DNA of 18,278 bases from Piscirickettsiaceae bacterium (GTDB taxonomy: Bacteria > Pseudomonadota > Gammaproteobacteria > Nitrosococcales > Methylophagaceae), in the NCBI GenBank assembly GCA_018646825.1, contig JABGUA010000021.1, positions 1-18,278 of the forward strand. The letters run 5' to 3'. The notes beneath the pieces were generated by a model. That model saw nothing but the letters and a program-made list of their open reading frames with translations, did no database searches and was not told where the DNA came from. Position numbers and translations under genes: made by a program. Below are positions 1 through 8,787 of this stretch, in pieces. Numbering within the stretch: the stretch's first letter is position 1; each line of letters starts with the position of its first letter.

Positions 1-1
1 A

Positions 2-3000
2 GCCATTCTACAAACAACACATGCTCTAAAAGGCTGTGCCACTGTACCTGATGTTAATGCCGTAGCAAAAATCGCCGACGCCTTTGATAATAAATTACGC
101 CAGTTCTACCGACAAGACATTGCACTTAACGAACTACAACTTGGTTCACTGAATGATGGTGTTAGAGACTTCGAAAATCTGATTGATGCTGCCGTCATAG
201 AACAAGAGAATCAACAGCAAATTGATGATCTAATCGTGTTAATCGATCACCTTGAATTAGAGCAACCAAGCTCAGACACCCCATCCTATCGAATTGATCC
301 TGAGACACGCACCTTCTTCCTAGAAGAGACAGACGAATTACTTGAACAATATCACCTATTACGTCAGCAATTACACCAACTACCTGAAGATCAAGATTAC
401 AAATATGCCATCTATCATACCTTGGCAAAACTAATCGAAAGTGCTGACTATGCCGAAGTTAATGAACTATCTGAGGCCTATCAATTACTTTCTCGACTCA
501 CCGCTCAACCTGATATCTCTGACCCAATAGTCTCAGCATTACTCGAAACAGGTGCCACACAAGTTAATGATATTATCAAAGACTTGGAAGCTGGCCGGAA
601 TCCTTCTAGTCTTGAGGATTACACAGCCCAGGTTGAACATTATTTCGATACACTTCATACCCTACGTTTCAACGACGACCAAATTGAAGAAGCCGATACC
701 GAAACTAACACCAGCGGCCTATTCAGCATTCCAGAAACAGATGACGACCTACTGGAAGCGTTTACTGAGGAATGCGCTGAATTACTAGAGTCTAGTGGTG
801 CAGCCATAAAACAATGGCAGCAAGATCCTAGTGATAATGAAGCCTCACTGCAGTTACAGCGTGACCTTCACACCTTAAAGGGCGGTTCGCGTCTAACCGC
901 AATTACGCCCATTGCAGATCTGACACACCGCACTGAGTCGCTCGCAATCATGGCCAGCAACAATCAATGTGACACAAATGAGGCCTTCTTTAATTTGCTA
1001 CAACGTTGCCAAGATCGCCTCGCTGATATGCAAGATCAACTCAGCCAGCGAAGTAACATCATGTCTGCTAGCGATCTTGTTACTGAAATAGATCAATTCA
1101 GTGGCAAGTCAGATCCTGATGCACCCGAGATTGACGTTACCCAACTCATCCCGACCATCAGCTTACCGACAGAAGCGGAACAAACAGCGTCCACAACCAA
1201 ACCGGCAACTAGTAATAATAAGCAAGTCCGCGTAAAAGCAGAGTTACTCGACTTCCTCACCAACTTCGCCGGTGAGGTCAATATTTCTCGAGATCGCGTA
1301 AGCCAGCAAAATACGGCCATGCGCCAAGAATTAAGTGAAATGGAATCAACAGTCGAGCGACTACAAGAACAGTTACGTAAGCTAGAAATGGAAACTGAAG
1401 CACAAATTCTATTCCGTTATGAAGACAACGCTAGTCAAGGACGTTCAGAATTTGACCCACTTGAGCTCGACCGCTTCTCGCAGATGCAACAGCTCTCACG
1501 TGGGCTAACGGAAAGTGTCACTGATTTGCATGACATCACTCGCTCCATCGAGGGTCTTGTTCGTGAGTCAGACACCATTTTAGTCCAACAATCTCGTCTC
1601 AGTACAGACTTACAACAAGGTCTAATGAACACCCGTTTATTACCTTTCAATGGCTTAGTCCCTCGCTTTGAACGCATTGTCCGCCAGACCAATGATGAAC
1701 TCGGTAAAAAATCTGAATTAATCGTTTATGGCGCAGATAGAGAACTTGATCGAACGATTTTAGATCATATCGTCGCACCCATTGAACATATCCTGCGTAA
1801 TGCTATTTCACATGGTATCGAAAATGAGGATGAACGTAAGAAGGCAGGGAAAGAAGGTGTCGCCACGCTCACATTAACCATCACTCGAGATGGCTCAGAG
1901 ATACTCATTACTCTCTCTGATGATGGCAAAGGTATTGATGTCGAAAAAATTCGTGAAAAAGCCTTGGCCAAAGATTTAATCAGCCCAGATAAAATGCCAA
2001 GCGATGATGAGCTCATCCAACTGATATTTCACTCTGGGTTCAGTACTGCTGACGACGTATCACAACTCGCTGGACGTGGTGTTGGTATGGATGTCGTCAA
2101 TAGTGAAATCAGAACCCTTAAAGGGCGATTATCAATCCAATCGGTTCCGGGACAAGGTTCGAGTTTTAACATTCGCTTACCTCTTACTTTATCTGTCATG
2201 CAAGCGTTACTCATTGGTTGTGCAGAAGATCAATATGCAATCCCACTCGCTTCAGTTCATGCTGGTGAGCGTATATCGGTAAAAGAAGTCAAAAATCTAC
2301 TTGCCCAAGGCGATGATGCCAAATATGAGTTCAACGGTATTAACTATAAATTTATGGCACTTGCCAGCTTACTCAATCAGCCCTTTAGGCTTCAAGATGA
2401 ACATGCGCCACAACTTCCCCTTCTACTATTTAATTCGGGCGAGGTACAAGTTGCGCTCGTTGTCGACTCTATAAATAACAGCCGTGAAATTGTCTTAAAA
2501 TCGGTGGGTGATCAGCTCGGACACATTGCAGCCATCAATGGTGCGACTATCTTAGGTGACGGTCAAGTTGTCTTTGTTTTGGATATTCCAACCTTAGTTA
2601 ATACTGTAGATAAGACTATTGCCTCAGATAATTTACTCAATAGTGCTATTTCAACATTAGAATCTATTCGGAACCGCTTACCACTCGCCATGGTTGTCGA
2701 TGACTCAATCACCATGCGTAAGGCCTCAGGTAACTTATTAAAACGCCATGGTTTCGAAGTCATTACCGCACGCGATGGGATTGATGCTGTTGCCTTACTC
2801 AATGAGCAAATACCAGATGTGATTTTATTAGATGTTGAAATGCCACGAATGGATGGGTTTGAATTTGCGACATTGGTCAGAAATGATGAACAGTTTAGTC
2901 ATATCCCAATCATCATGATTACATCACGTACAGGTGATAAGCACCGAAATCGCGCCCGTAATATTGGTGTTAATGCCTATCTCGGCAAGCCATACCAAGA

Positions 3001-3061
3001 AGGTGAGTTAGTTGATAACTTACAAAACTTACTGGGTGCAAAATACCCGGATCATGATTAA
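2..3061 (+). CDS. chpA: ChpA/PilL-type hybrid chemotaxis histidine kinase (CheA), 5' end outside window
   Basis: The reading frame is open from base 2, so the GTG at 236 is internal and the gene enters from outside; 1019 residues are visible. Domains in order (residue 1 = codon 2-4): a partial HPt with His7 in THALKGC; a degenerate HPt around His139 (YHTLAKLIES); a canonical HPt with His290 in LHTLKGGSR; a CheA dimerisation region with a long coiled coil (about 405-540); a HATPase domain with N box RNAISHGIE (about 598), DDGKGID and GRGVGMD; a CheW-like regulatory domain (about 730-866); and a C-terminal receiver domain with acceptor Asp944 in LLDVEMP and a GKPY lysine. Multiple HPts plus CheA core, CheW and REC is the ChpA/PilL architecture that controls type IV pilus twitching motility. 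It autophosphorylates in the cytoplasm at chemoreceptor arrays and passes phosphate to PilG/PilH-type regulators. That role is inferred from architecture and from the CheW-like gene that follows. Confidence 0.9.
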   Translation, partial: AILQTTHALKGCATVPDVNAVAKIADAFDNKLRQFYRQDIALNELQLGSLNDGVRDFENLIDAAVIEQENQQQIDDLIVLIDHLELEQPSSDTPSYRIDPETRTFFLEETDELLEQYHLLRQQLHQLPEDQDYKYAIYHTLAKLIESADYAEVNELSEAYQLLSRLTAQPDISDPIVSALLETGATQVNDIIKDLEAGRNPSSLEDYTAQVEHYFDTLHTLRFNDDQIEEADTETNTSGLFSIPETDDDLLEAFTEECAELLESSGAAIKQWQQDPSDNEASLQLQRDLHTLKGGSRLTAITPIADLTHRTESLAIMASNNQCDTNEAFFNLLQRCQDRLADMQDQLSQRSNIMSASDLVTEIDQFSGKSDPDAPEIDVTQLIPTISLPTEAEQTASTTKPATSNNKQVRVKAELLDFLTNFAGEVNISRDRVSQQNTAMRQELSEMESTVERLQEQLRKLEMETEAQILFRYEDNASQGRSEFDPLELDRFSQMQQLSRGLTESVTDLHDITRSIEGLVRESDTILVQQSRLSTDLQQGLMNTRLLPFNGLVPRFERIVRQTNDELGKKSELIVYGADRELDRTILDHIVAPIEHILRNAISHGIENEDERKKAGKEGVATLTLTITRDGSEILITLSDDGKGIDVEKIREKALAKDLISPDKMPSDDELIQLIFHSGFSTADDVSQLAGRGVGMDVVNSEIRTLKGRLSIQSVPGQGSSFNIRLPLTLSVMQALLIGCAEDQYAIPLASVHAGERISVKEVKNLLAQGDDAKYEFNGINYKFMALASLLNQPFRLQDEHAPQLPLLLFNSGEVQVALVVDSINNSREIVLKSVGDQLGHIAAINGATILGDGQVVFVLDIPTLVNTVDKTIASDNLLNSAISTLESIRNRLPLAMVVDDSITMRKASGNLLKRHGFEVITARDGIDAVALLNEQIPDVILLDVEMPRMDGFEFATLVRNDEQFSHIPIIMITSRTGDKHRNRARNIGVNAYLGKPYQEGELVDNLQNLLGAKYPDHD

Positions 3062-3088
3062 ATAAAGCGCATAAACCAGGAAACACTA

Positions 3089-3550
3089 ATGGCTGAACTT
3101 TCTACTGACTTTATTCCTTGTATGCTTCTTCCGCTCCAACAGCATTATTTGTTGTTGCCGAATACTACTATCGCAGAAGTCATCCCTATGCCTAGAATAA
3201 CGCTAGCGGACGATAAGCCTAGCTACTATCGAGGTCAATACCAATGGGCTTCACACAAAATAACAATCCTAGATCTCGAAAATTTAGTAGAAAATGAAGA
3301 AGGGCATAGTGATGAGGCCAACAAACTTTGCATCATTTACAGTATTAACTCCGACACCAAATTACAAGCTTATGCCCTGCCATGTCACGGTGCTCCGCAA
3401 CTTATTCACCTTAATGAAACAGCCCTAAAATTAGTCGACGATGACGAGAAAACATCAGAGTTTTTACATTGCCGCACACATATCGGTAATAAAATCGCCT
3501 ATATTCCAAATCTTGATAAACTGGAAGAGCTCGTTCTAGAACACCGTTAA
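3089..3550 (+). CDS. CheW-like adaptor protein, ChpC type
   Basis: This 153-residue protein is a single CheW-type beta-barrel domain. Visible signatures are LLLPNTTIAEVIPMP near residues 21-35, PSYYRGQYQW, and HKITILDLENLV, which match the CheW/ChpC pattern of a pilus-chemotaxis adaptor. It starts 27 bp after the CheA stop, with an AGGA ribosome-binding site about 7 bases before the ATG, so it is probably cotranscribed with the kinase. In Pseudomonas a similar CheW-like protein, ChpC, follows chpA, and the order here agrees. CheW proteins couple chemoreceptors to CheA in the cytoplasm. ChpC-type paralogues are more divergent than PilI, and this one is too, so the family call is firmer than the paralogue call. 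No enzymatic residues are expected. Confidence 0.8.
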   Translation: MAELSTDFIPCMLLPLQQHYLLLPNTTIAEVIPMPRITLADDKPSYYRGQYQWASHKITILDLENLVENEEGHSDEANKLCIIYSINSDTKLQAYALPCHGAPQLIHLNETALKLVDDDEKTSEFLHCRTHIGNKIAYIPNLDKLEELVLEHR

Positions 3551-3599
3551 AAACACAAATTAGCCCTTCATCAGAGGCATTTTAGTTTATGATGTCGCC

Positions 3600-5543
3600 A
3601 TGGTTTTTTTTAACAAATTACTGCTTTGCAGCTTTGCCCTCATTGTCCCTTTAATCAGCCATGCTGCTGACAATAAAACACTTGAACAACAACGCACGCA
3701 ATTTCAGCTCGCACTCAAGGCGCTACAAAATGAGCAGCTAGATCAATTTCATAGCCATAAAAAGAAACTTAACACTTATCCTTTAAAAAACTACCTCGAA
3801 TATCGCTACCTCCGGGCATACATAGACACGCTAAATCCTAATCATATTGCCAAATTCATTAAGCAAAACCGTCATAGCTTTTATGCCAATAGATTACGAG
3901 ACTCATGGCTAAACAATCTCGCTAAAAACAAACAATGGCCACAGTATCTTAAGCACTATCAAGCCCCTCAAAGCCCTAGGCACCAGTGTACGAGGTTAAA
4001 TGCCCTCATTAATACTGGCAAACAACAACAAGCTCTTAAGGACACCCCGGCGCTCTGGCTAGTAGGTCAATCCCAACACAAAAACTGCGATGCCGCATTT
4101 AGATTCTTTGAAAGTAAAGGACAATTAACGGACGAATTACGCTGGCAAAGGATACAACTCGCCATCGATCGGCAACAATTCTCTCTGGCTAGTTACCTCG
4201 TTAAATCAGTCGAGCATCCAACCGCCGGGGAAAAGCTGATTTCTCGTTGGCAGCGTATGCATAAAAACCCACTCAGTCAGCTCCAACTCATGCCGGCAGC
4301 AACAAGTAAAGGACTACCCAAATTCATCAGTGCTCAGACACAAAATAAGGCACTTATTGAATATGGCTTAACCCGCTTAGCTCGAAAATCGACTGAAAAA
4401 GCATTTTCTCAATGGCAAAGGCTAAAGCATAATTACACTTTTAGCCTAGTGGAACAGCATGCGATTCAAGGCAACATTGCCAACCGTGCAGCGCTCAATA
4501 GACAAGACAAAACACTATTGTTTTATGGAGATACACCGCACCAACATTGGCGGGCTAGAGCGGCATTATGGCAACAGGACTGGCCAGCAACACAAAAAGC
4601 CATTCGCAGCCTTAATCTAGAAGAACAAAATACCACGCGTTGGCAGTATTGGCTTGCCCGTAGTTACGCAGCACAAGGCCAGCAACATAAAGCGGATCAG
4701 ATTTATCATAAACTGATGTTTCAACGGGATTATTACGGCTTTTTATCTGCTGATAAATTAGGTAAAGACTACCACGTGAATCACCAATCACTGACTTTTA
4801 GCCAACAGCAATTGGATGCTTTTTCCAATCGTCTAGAAATTCAACAGCTGCATGAGTTTTACGTTCTCAGCTTGAATACTGAGGCACGTCAACAAGCCTA
4901 CTATCTACAGAACACATTACCAAAGCGAGATTTAGAAATGCTGGCTGTCCTGACACATAGTTGGGGTTGGCATAACCAAACTATTGCACTTCTCGGCAAG
5001 GCAAAATCATGGGACGACCTCAACTTACGTTTCCCCGTCGTCTATGAACAAAGTCTGATTCAAGCAGGCAACGTCACCAAACTAGATCCGTCCTGGCTAC
5101 TCGGTGTTGCAAGACAAGAAAGCGCCTTTAATGTCAAAGCCCGCTCGCGTGTCGGCGCCCGCGGACTCATGCAACTAATGCCTAAGACGGCGAGATCAAT
5201 CGCCAAACGCATCAAAGCCCCACTCAAAAATTTATCAGAACTCATCAACCCAACACGTAATATTCAATTAGGTAGTGCTTACTTACGCCAAGTCTATGGC
5301 GATAATCAAAGTAACCCTGTTCTCGCCACTGCATCATACAATGCAGGGCCACATCGAGTCTCACGCTGGTTACCTAAGAAAACCTTACCAGCCGATATAT
5401 GGATAGAAAATATCCCTTTTAACGAAACCAGAAAATACACAGCCAACGTCATCACTTACGCTGCTATTTTTGATCACCAGCGTAAACAAGATATTACCCC
5501 TTTACATAAACGTATGCCTGCAGTCCGTCCTAAAAAGCCGTAA
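3600..5543 (+). CDS. slt: Soluble lytic murein transglycosylase (Slt70 family)
   Basis: This periplasmic enzyme cleaves the MurNAc-GlcNAc bond of peptidoglycan to give 1,6-anhydro-MurNAc ends. The product is 647 residues, close to the E. coli Slt precursor (about 645). It begins with a signal peptide (KLLLCSFALIVPLISHA, likely cut after Ala22). A long helical superhelix rich in Gln, Leu and Trp follows (the U and L domains, about 25-480). The C-terminal goose-type lysozyme domain starts near residue 490, with catalytic Glu507 in ARQESAFN, then GLMQLMP and ASYNAGPHRV. The ATG at 3600 is chosen because it gives a complete signal peptide; no good Shine-Dalgarno is visible. It lies 49 bp after the CheW-like gene and 10 bp before cca, so it may be cotranscribed with cca. 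The family call is very secure. Confidence 0.95.
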   Translation: MVFFNKLLLCSFALIVPLISHAADNKTLEQQRTQFQLALKALQNEQLDQFHSHKKKLNTYPLKNYLEYRYLRAYIDTLNPNHIAKFIKQNRHSFYANRLRDSWLNNLAKNKQWPQYLKHYQAPQSPRHQCTRLNALINTGKQQQALKDTPALWLVGQSQHKNCDAAFRFFESKGQLTDELRWQRIQLAIDRQQFSLASYLVKSVEHPTAGEKLISRWQRMHKNPLSQLQLMPAATSKGLPKFISAQTQNKALIEYGLTRLARKSTEKAFSQWQRLKHNYTFSLVEQHAIQGNIANRAALNRQDKTLLFYGDTPHQHWRARAALWQQDWPATQKAIRSLNLEEQNTTRWQYWLARSYAAQGQQHKADQIYHKLMFQRDYYGFLSADKLGKDYHVNHQSLTFSQQQLDAFSNRLEIQQLHEFYVLSLNTEARQQAYYLQNTLPKRDLEMLAVLTHSWGWHNQTIALLGKAKSWDDLNLRFPVVYEQSLIQAGNVTKLDPSWLLGVARQESAFNVKARSRVGARGLMQLMPKTARSIAKRIKAPLKNLSELINPTRNIQLGSAYLRQVYGDNQSNPVLATASYNAGPHRVSRWLPKKTLPADIWIENIPFNETRKYTANVITYAAIFDHQRKQDITPLHKRMPAVRPKKP

Positions 5544-5553
5544 ACTAACCTTT

Positions 5554-6786
5554 ATGGAAACCTATCTTGTCGGCGGCAGTGTCCGCGATCATTTGCTTGG
5601 CCTTCCGATAAAAGATCGGGATTGGGTCGTGGTCGGTGCAAGCCCTGAGGAAATGATTAACCACGGGTATCGTTCTGTAGGCAAAGACTTTCCTGTCTTT
5701 TTGCACCCTGACACCAATGAAGAATACGCCCTCGCCCGTACAGAACGAAAAACGGCACCAGGCTATAAAGGCTTTGCTGTTCATGCCGCCCCAGACGTCA
5801 CCTTAGAACAAGATCTCGTACGGCGTGACTTAACTATCAATGCCATCGCACAAGATAGCAACGGCAAATTAATCGACCCATACAATGGCCAACAAGACCT
5901 CAAAAACAAAACCCTTCGCCATGTCTCATCTGCCTTCACAGAAGATCCTGTCAGAGTTTTACGAATCGCACGCTTTGCTGCCCGCTTCAATTTCACAATT
6001 GCCGATGAAACCAAAACACTCATCCAGCAGATGATTGATGCAAAAGAGCTTGAGCACCTTGTCCCCGAGCGTGTTTGGCAAGAATTGGCTAAAGCCCTAC
6101 AAACTAAACAACCCTCTGTCTTTTTCACTTCACTGCGTGAGGCTGGCGCCTTAAAAGCATTATTCCCGGAAGTCGATCGCCTTTTTGGTGTCCCGCAAGT
6201 GCCAAAATGGCACCCCGAAGTCGATACCGGTATTCATGTCATGATGGTCATTGACCAAGCAGCACGTCTGAGCAACGACATCGCCGTCATTTTCGCCGCA
6301 CTCTGTCATGATTTAGGAAAAGGCACAACACCACGGGACATACTGCCACAACATATTGGCCACGAAGAACGTAGTATCAAACTGACCGAACAACTCTGCC
6401 AACGTATTCGTGCACCTAAAGATATCCATACCTTGGCTGTAAAAGTGGCTGAATATCACACCCATATGCACTTATTAATGGAGTTAAAACCAAAAACCAT
6501 CCTAAAAGTTATTACTGCTTTAGATGCCTTCAGAAAGCCACGCCAGTTTGAACAATATTGTCTCGCTAGCGAAGCTGATTTCCGCGGTCGACCAGGGTAT
6601 GAAAATGCAGAGATGCCCAATGTGGGCATCTTCAAGCAATGTTATGAAGCCAGTAAAGCTGTAGATGTCAAAGCCATTGTCTCGCAAGGCATAGAAGGCA
6701 AAGCTATTTCAGAAGCTTTAAATAAACAACGTATACATGCAATCGACCAAGTGATGAAAAAAGTGAAACAAGACCATAAAAACTAA
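5554..6786 (+). CDS. cca: CCA tRNA nucleotidyltransferase with HD domain (multifunctional CCA protein)
   Basis: This enzyme adds or repairs the 3' CCA of tRNAs using CTP and ATP. The start at 5554 gives 410 residues, near the E. coli length (412), and the typical N-terminus METYLVGGSVRD. An upstream ATG at 5470 would run inside slt and add 28 unrelated residues, so it was not used. Visible motifs are GGSVRD, the catalytic DxD (Asp21, Asp23 in KDRDW), RRDLTINAIA, the neck motif RVLRIARFAARF, and a C-terminal HD domain with His252-Asp253 in CHDLGKG. In gammaproteobacteria the HD domain gives phosphatase and 2',3'-cyclic phosphodiesterase activity. It follows slt by 10 bp with no obvious ribosome-binding site, which suggests translational coupling or readthrough. 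No terminator is visible before mch, 78 bp downstream. Confidence 0.96.
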   Translation: METYLVGGSVRDHLLGLPIKDRDWVVVGASPEEMINHGYRSVGKDFPVFLHPDTNEEYALARTERKTAPGYKGFAVHAAPDVTLEQDLVRRDLTINAIAQDSNGKLIDPYNGQQDLKNKTLRHVSSAFTEDPVRVLRIARFAARFNFTIADETKTLIQQMIDAKELEHLVPERVWQELAKALQTKQPSVFFTSLREAGALKALFPEVDRLFGVPQVPKWHPEVDTGIHVMMVIDQAARLSNDIAVIFAALCHDLGKGTTPRDILPQHIGHEERSIKLTEQLCQRIRAPKDIHTLAVKVAEYHTHMHLLMELKPKTILKVITALDAFRKPRQFEQYCLASEADFRGRPGYENAEMPNVGIFKQCYEASKAVDVKAIVSQGIEGKAISEALNKQRIHAIDQVMKKVKQDHKN

Positions 6787-6864
6787 ACAAAGTCGATAAT
6801 AAATCCAGTAAACTCGTCGTACCTAAAACACCTTATTAAAAATAAATATAGGACTCCACCCCAT

Positions 6865-7848
6865 ATGAGTAGTGCAATTTCCGCTAACTGGACCAGCGTC
6901 AATGCTGCTTGCCAACCGCTAGTCGACCAACTTGTCGCTGATGCACAAGCCTTACAACTAGAAATCAGCACCTTAAGTAATGGTACCCGTATCATCGATG
7001 CAGGTATCAACTGTACCGGCGGGCTAGAAGCAGGTCGTTTAATTGGCGAAATTTGCATGGGTGGTCTTGGCACAGCAACTCTGGGCACGAACAGTGGATT
7101 TGATAATTGGCCATGGTCAGTCAATGTTCATGCTAAAACACCAGTACTCAGTTGCCTTGGAAGCCAATATGCTGGTTGGAGCTTAAGTCATAAAACAGAA
7201 CAAAATAAATTTTTTGCTTTGGGTTCAGGCCCAGGCCGGGCATTAGCAGGTAAAGAAGAAGTCCTCAAAGAATTCGGCTATAAAGATAGCGCAGACAGCA
7301 CCTCTATTGTCTTAGAAGTTGATCAATTTCCGCCTATAGAAGTCGCTGAGAAAGTAGCCAAAGATTGTGGAATAGCGACTGACAAACTGACTTTTATCTT
7401 GACACCAACATCAAGTTTAGCAGGCGTCATGCAAATCGCCATTCGTGTCTTAGAAGTCGCGATGCACAAAGCCCACACGCTACATTTCCCCATGGATAAA
7501 ATTATTGATGGGTTTGGTGTTACCCCTGTCGCGCCACCAGGGGGAGACTTTATGACGGGTATGGGCCGCACCAATGACGCCATCTTATATGGTGGCCTCG
7601 TTCACCTTTTTGTCCAGTCAACTGATGACGAAGCAAAAGACTTAGCTGAAAAAATGCCGAGTAACACATCTTCAGATTATGGCCGCCCTTTTGCCGAGAC
7701 ATTCAAATCTTATGAATATGATTTCTTCAAAATAGATCCCATGTTATTCAGTCCCGCTAAAGTTATTATTACCAATACTAACACTGGCAATAGCTATACA
7801 GCAGGTGAACTAAATCAAGCCATGTTAACAGCTTCGTTTGGTTTATAA
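6865..7848 (+). CDS. mch: Methenyltetrahydromethanopterin cyclohydrolase
   Basis: Mch hydrolyses methenyl-H4MPT to formyl-H4MPT in the cytoplasm, the second oxidation-level step of H4MPT-linked formaldehyde oxidation in methylotrophs. The 327-residue length fits the family (about 320). Conserved blocks are DAGINCTGGLEAGRL (about 46-60), EICMGGLGTATLG, GSGPGRALAGKEE and the Gly/Pro-rich DGFGVTPVAPPGGDF (about 213-227). A TAGGA ribosome-binding site lies 11 bases before the ATG. The 78-bp gap after cca is AT-rich and could hold a promoter, but I see no convincing -35/-10 pair. Mch followed by a RimK-like ATP-grasp gene, a CitG-like gene and fae is the gene order known from Methylobacterium and other methylotrophs, which supports all four calls. 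Confidence 0.96.
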   Translation: MSSAISANWTSVNAACQPLVDQLVADAQALQLEISTLSNGTRIIDAGINCTGGLEAGRLIGEICMGGLGTATLGTNSGFDNWPWSVNVHAKTPVLSCLGSQYAGWSLSHKTEQNKFFALGSGPGRALAGKEEVLKEFGYKDSADSTSIVLEVDQFPPIEVAEKVAKDCGIATDKLTFILTPTSSLAGVMQIAIRVLEVAMHKAHTLHFPMDKIIDGFGVTPVAPPGGDFMTGMGRTNDAILYGGLVHLFVQSTDDEAKDLAEKMPSNTSSDYGRPFAETFKSYEYDFFKIDPMLFSPAKVIITNTNTGNSYTAGELNQAMLTASFGL

Positions 7849-7866
7849 CGACACAATAACGACGCT

Positions 7867-8787
7867 ATGGCATCACCTAATATCGTCATCTTTAATGACA
7901 CTCATGGCTGGCATAGCAGGCAGTTAGTCGATGCCCTGGCACGATACGACATTAAATGTACTTTAGCTGATTTAGCCGACTGTACTATTGATCTGGATAC
8001 GCCAAATGGCTTAGTCATACCAGGACTAAACGGCACCTTACCGGATGGCGTAATCGTCCGCGGTATTGCACCTGGCACATTAGAACAAATTACACTTAGG
8101 ATGGATATCCTCCATACACTTGCTGAATTGAATGTGCCAGTTCTTAATACCGCCAAAGCCATCGAACATACCGTCGATAAAGCGCGTACCTCACTCCGCC
8201 TCCACCTTGCCGGCATCAACACACCTAAAACATGGGCCTGTGAAAATAACAGTAAAGCCCGCAGCATTGCCGAAAAGCAGTTTACACAAGGCCATACCCT
8301 CGTTTTAAAACCGCTATTTGGTTGCCAAGGTAAAGGCATTGAAAAGATCACCACACTGGCCGAGTTTGAACAACAGACACCGGTTGGTGATGCTTTCTAT
8401 TTACAACAATACATAGAACCCTTTATCCCCAACCAATGGCAGGACTGGCGGCTCATGGTCATCGATGGCCAAGTCATCGCAGCCATGTCACGCCACTCAA
8501 AACATTGGATAACAAATTTTGCCCAAGGTGCAGATTGCCTCGCTACCACAATCAATGACGACATGACAGCCTTAGCCATTAACGCGACAAGAGCGGTTGA
8601 TGCCGCCTATGCTGGTGTCGACATCATTCGCACACAGGATGGTGACTACACTGTCTTAGAGGTCAATAGCGTGCCAGCATGGAAAGGCTTGCACCAAGCG
8701 ACAGGTATTGATATTGCCGATCAATTGGCTCAAGCCATAGTCCGACGCATCACACCATCAAATATCACAGAACATGCTCAACACTAA
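7867..8787 (+). CDS. RimK-like ATP-grasp ligase of the H4MPT gene cluster (Orf5/MptN-like)
   Basis: This 306-residue ATP-grasp protein resembles RimK and the archaeal MptN family, which ligates glutamate to tetrahydromethanopterin or ribosomal protein S6. Visible elements are a Rossmann-like N-terminal domain (NIVIFNDTHGWHSRQL), the ATP-binding lysine loop LVLKPLFGCQGKGIEKI (145-161), a central QQYIEPF plus DWRLMVIDGQVIAA block, and the metal-binding C-terminal YTVLEVNSVPAWKG (261-274) with Glu and Asn ligands. It starts 18 bp after mch and overlaps the next gene by 14 bp, so it belongs to that operon. From position and family it probably adds an amino acid, likely glutamate, to H4MPT or another C1 carrier, but the substrate cannot be read from sequence. 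It corresponds to the ATP-grasp gene known as orf5 next to mch in Methylobacterium; that correspondence is from memory of gene order. Confidence 0.82.
   Translation: MASPNIVIFNDTHGWHSRQLVDALARYDIKCTLADLADCTIDLDTPNGLVIPGLNGTLPDGVIVRGIAPGTLEQITLRMDILHTLAELNVPVLNTAKAIEHTVDKARTSLRLHLAGINTPKTWACENNSKARSIAEKQFTQGHTLVLKPLFGCQGKGIEKITTLAEFEQQTPVGDAFYLQQYIEPFIPNQWQDWRLMVIDGQVIAAMSRHSKHWITNFAQGADCLATTINDDMTALAINATRAVDAAYAGVDIIRTQDGDYTVLEVNSVPAWKGLHQATGIDIADQLAQAIVRRITPSNITEHAQH

Noticed and set aside
236..3061. GTG at 236 as the start of the CheA gene
   Set aside because: The same frame is open upstream to base 2 and encodes an HPt-like segment (THALKGC), so the gene begins outside the window.
3588..3593. 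TATGAT as a -10 box for slt
   Set aside because: It is only 6 bases before the start codon, would give a nearly leaderless transcript, and has no acceptable -35.
5470..5553. ATG at 5470 as the start of cca
   Set aside because: It would overlap slt by 74 bp and add 28 residues unlike the family; the ATG at 5554 gives the standard N-terminus.
7902..8354. 150-residue - strand open frame opposite the RimK-like gene
   Set aside because: It is antisense to a well-supported gene, has no recognisable family features and no ribosome-binding site; it is a shadow frame.
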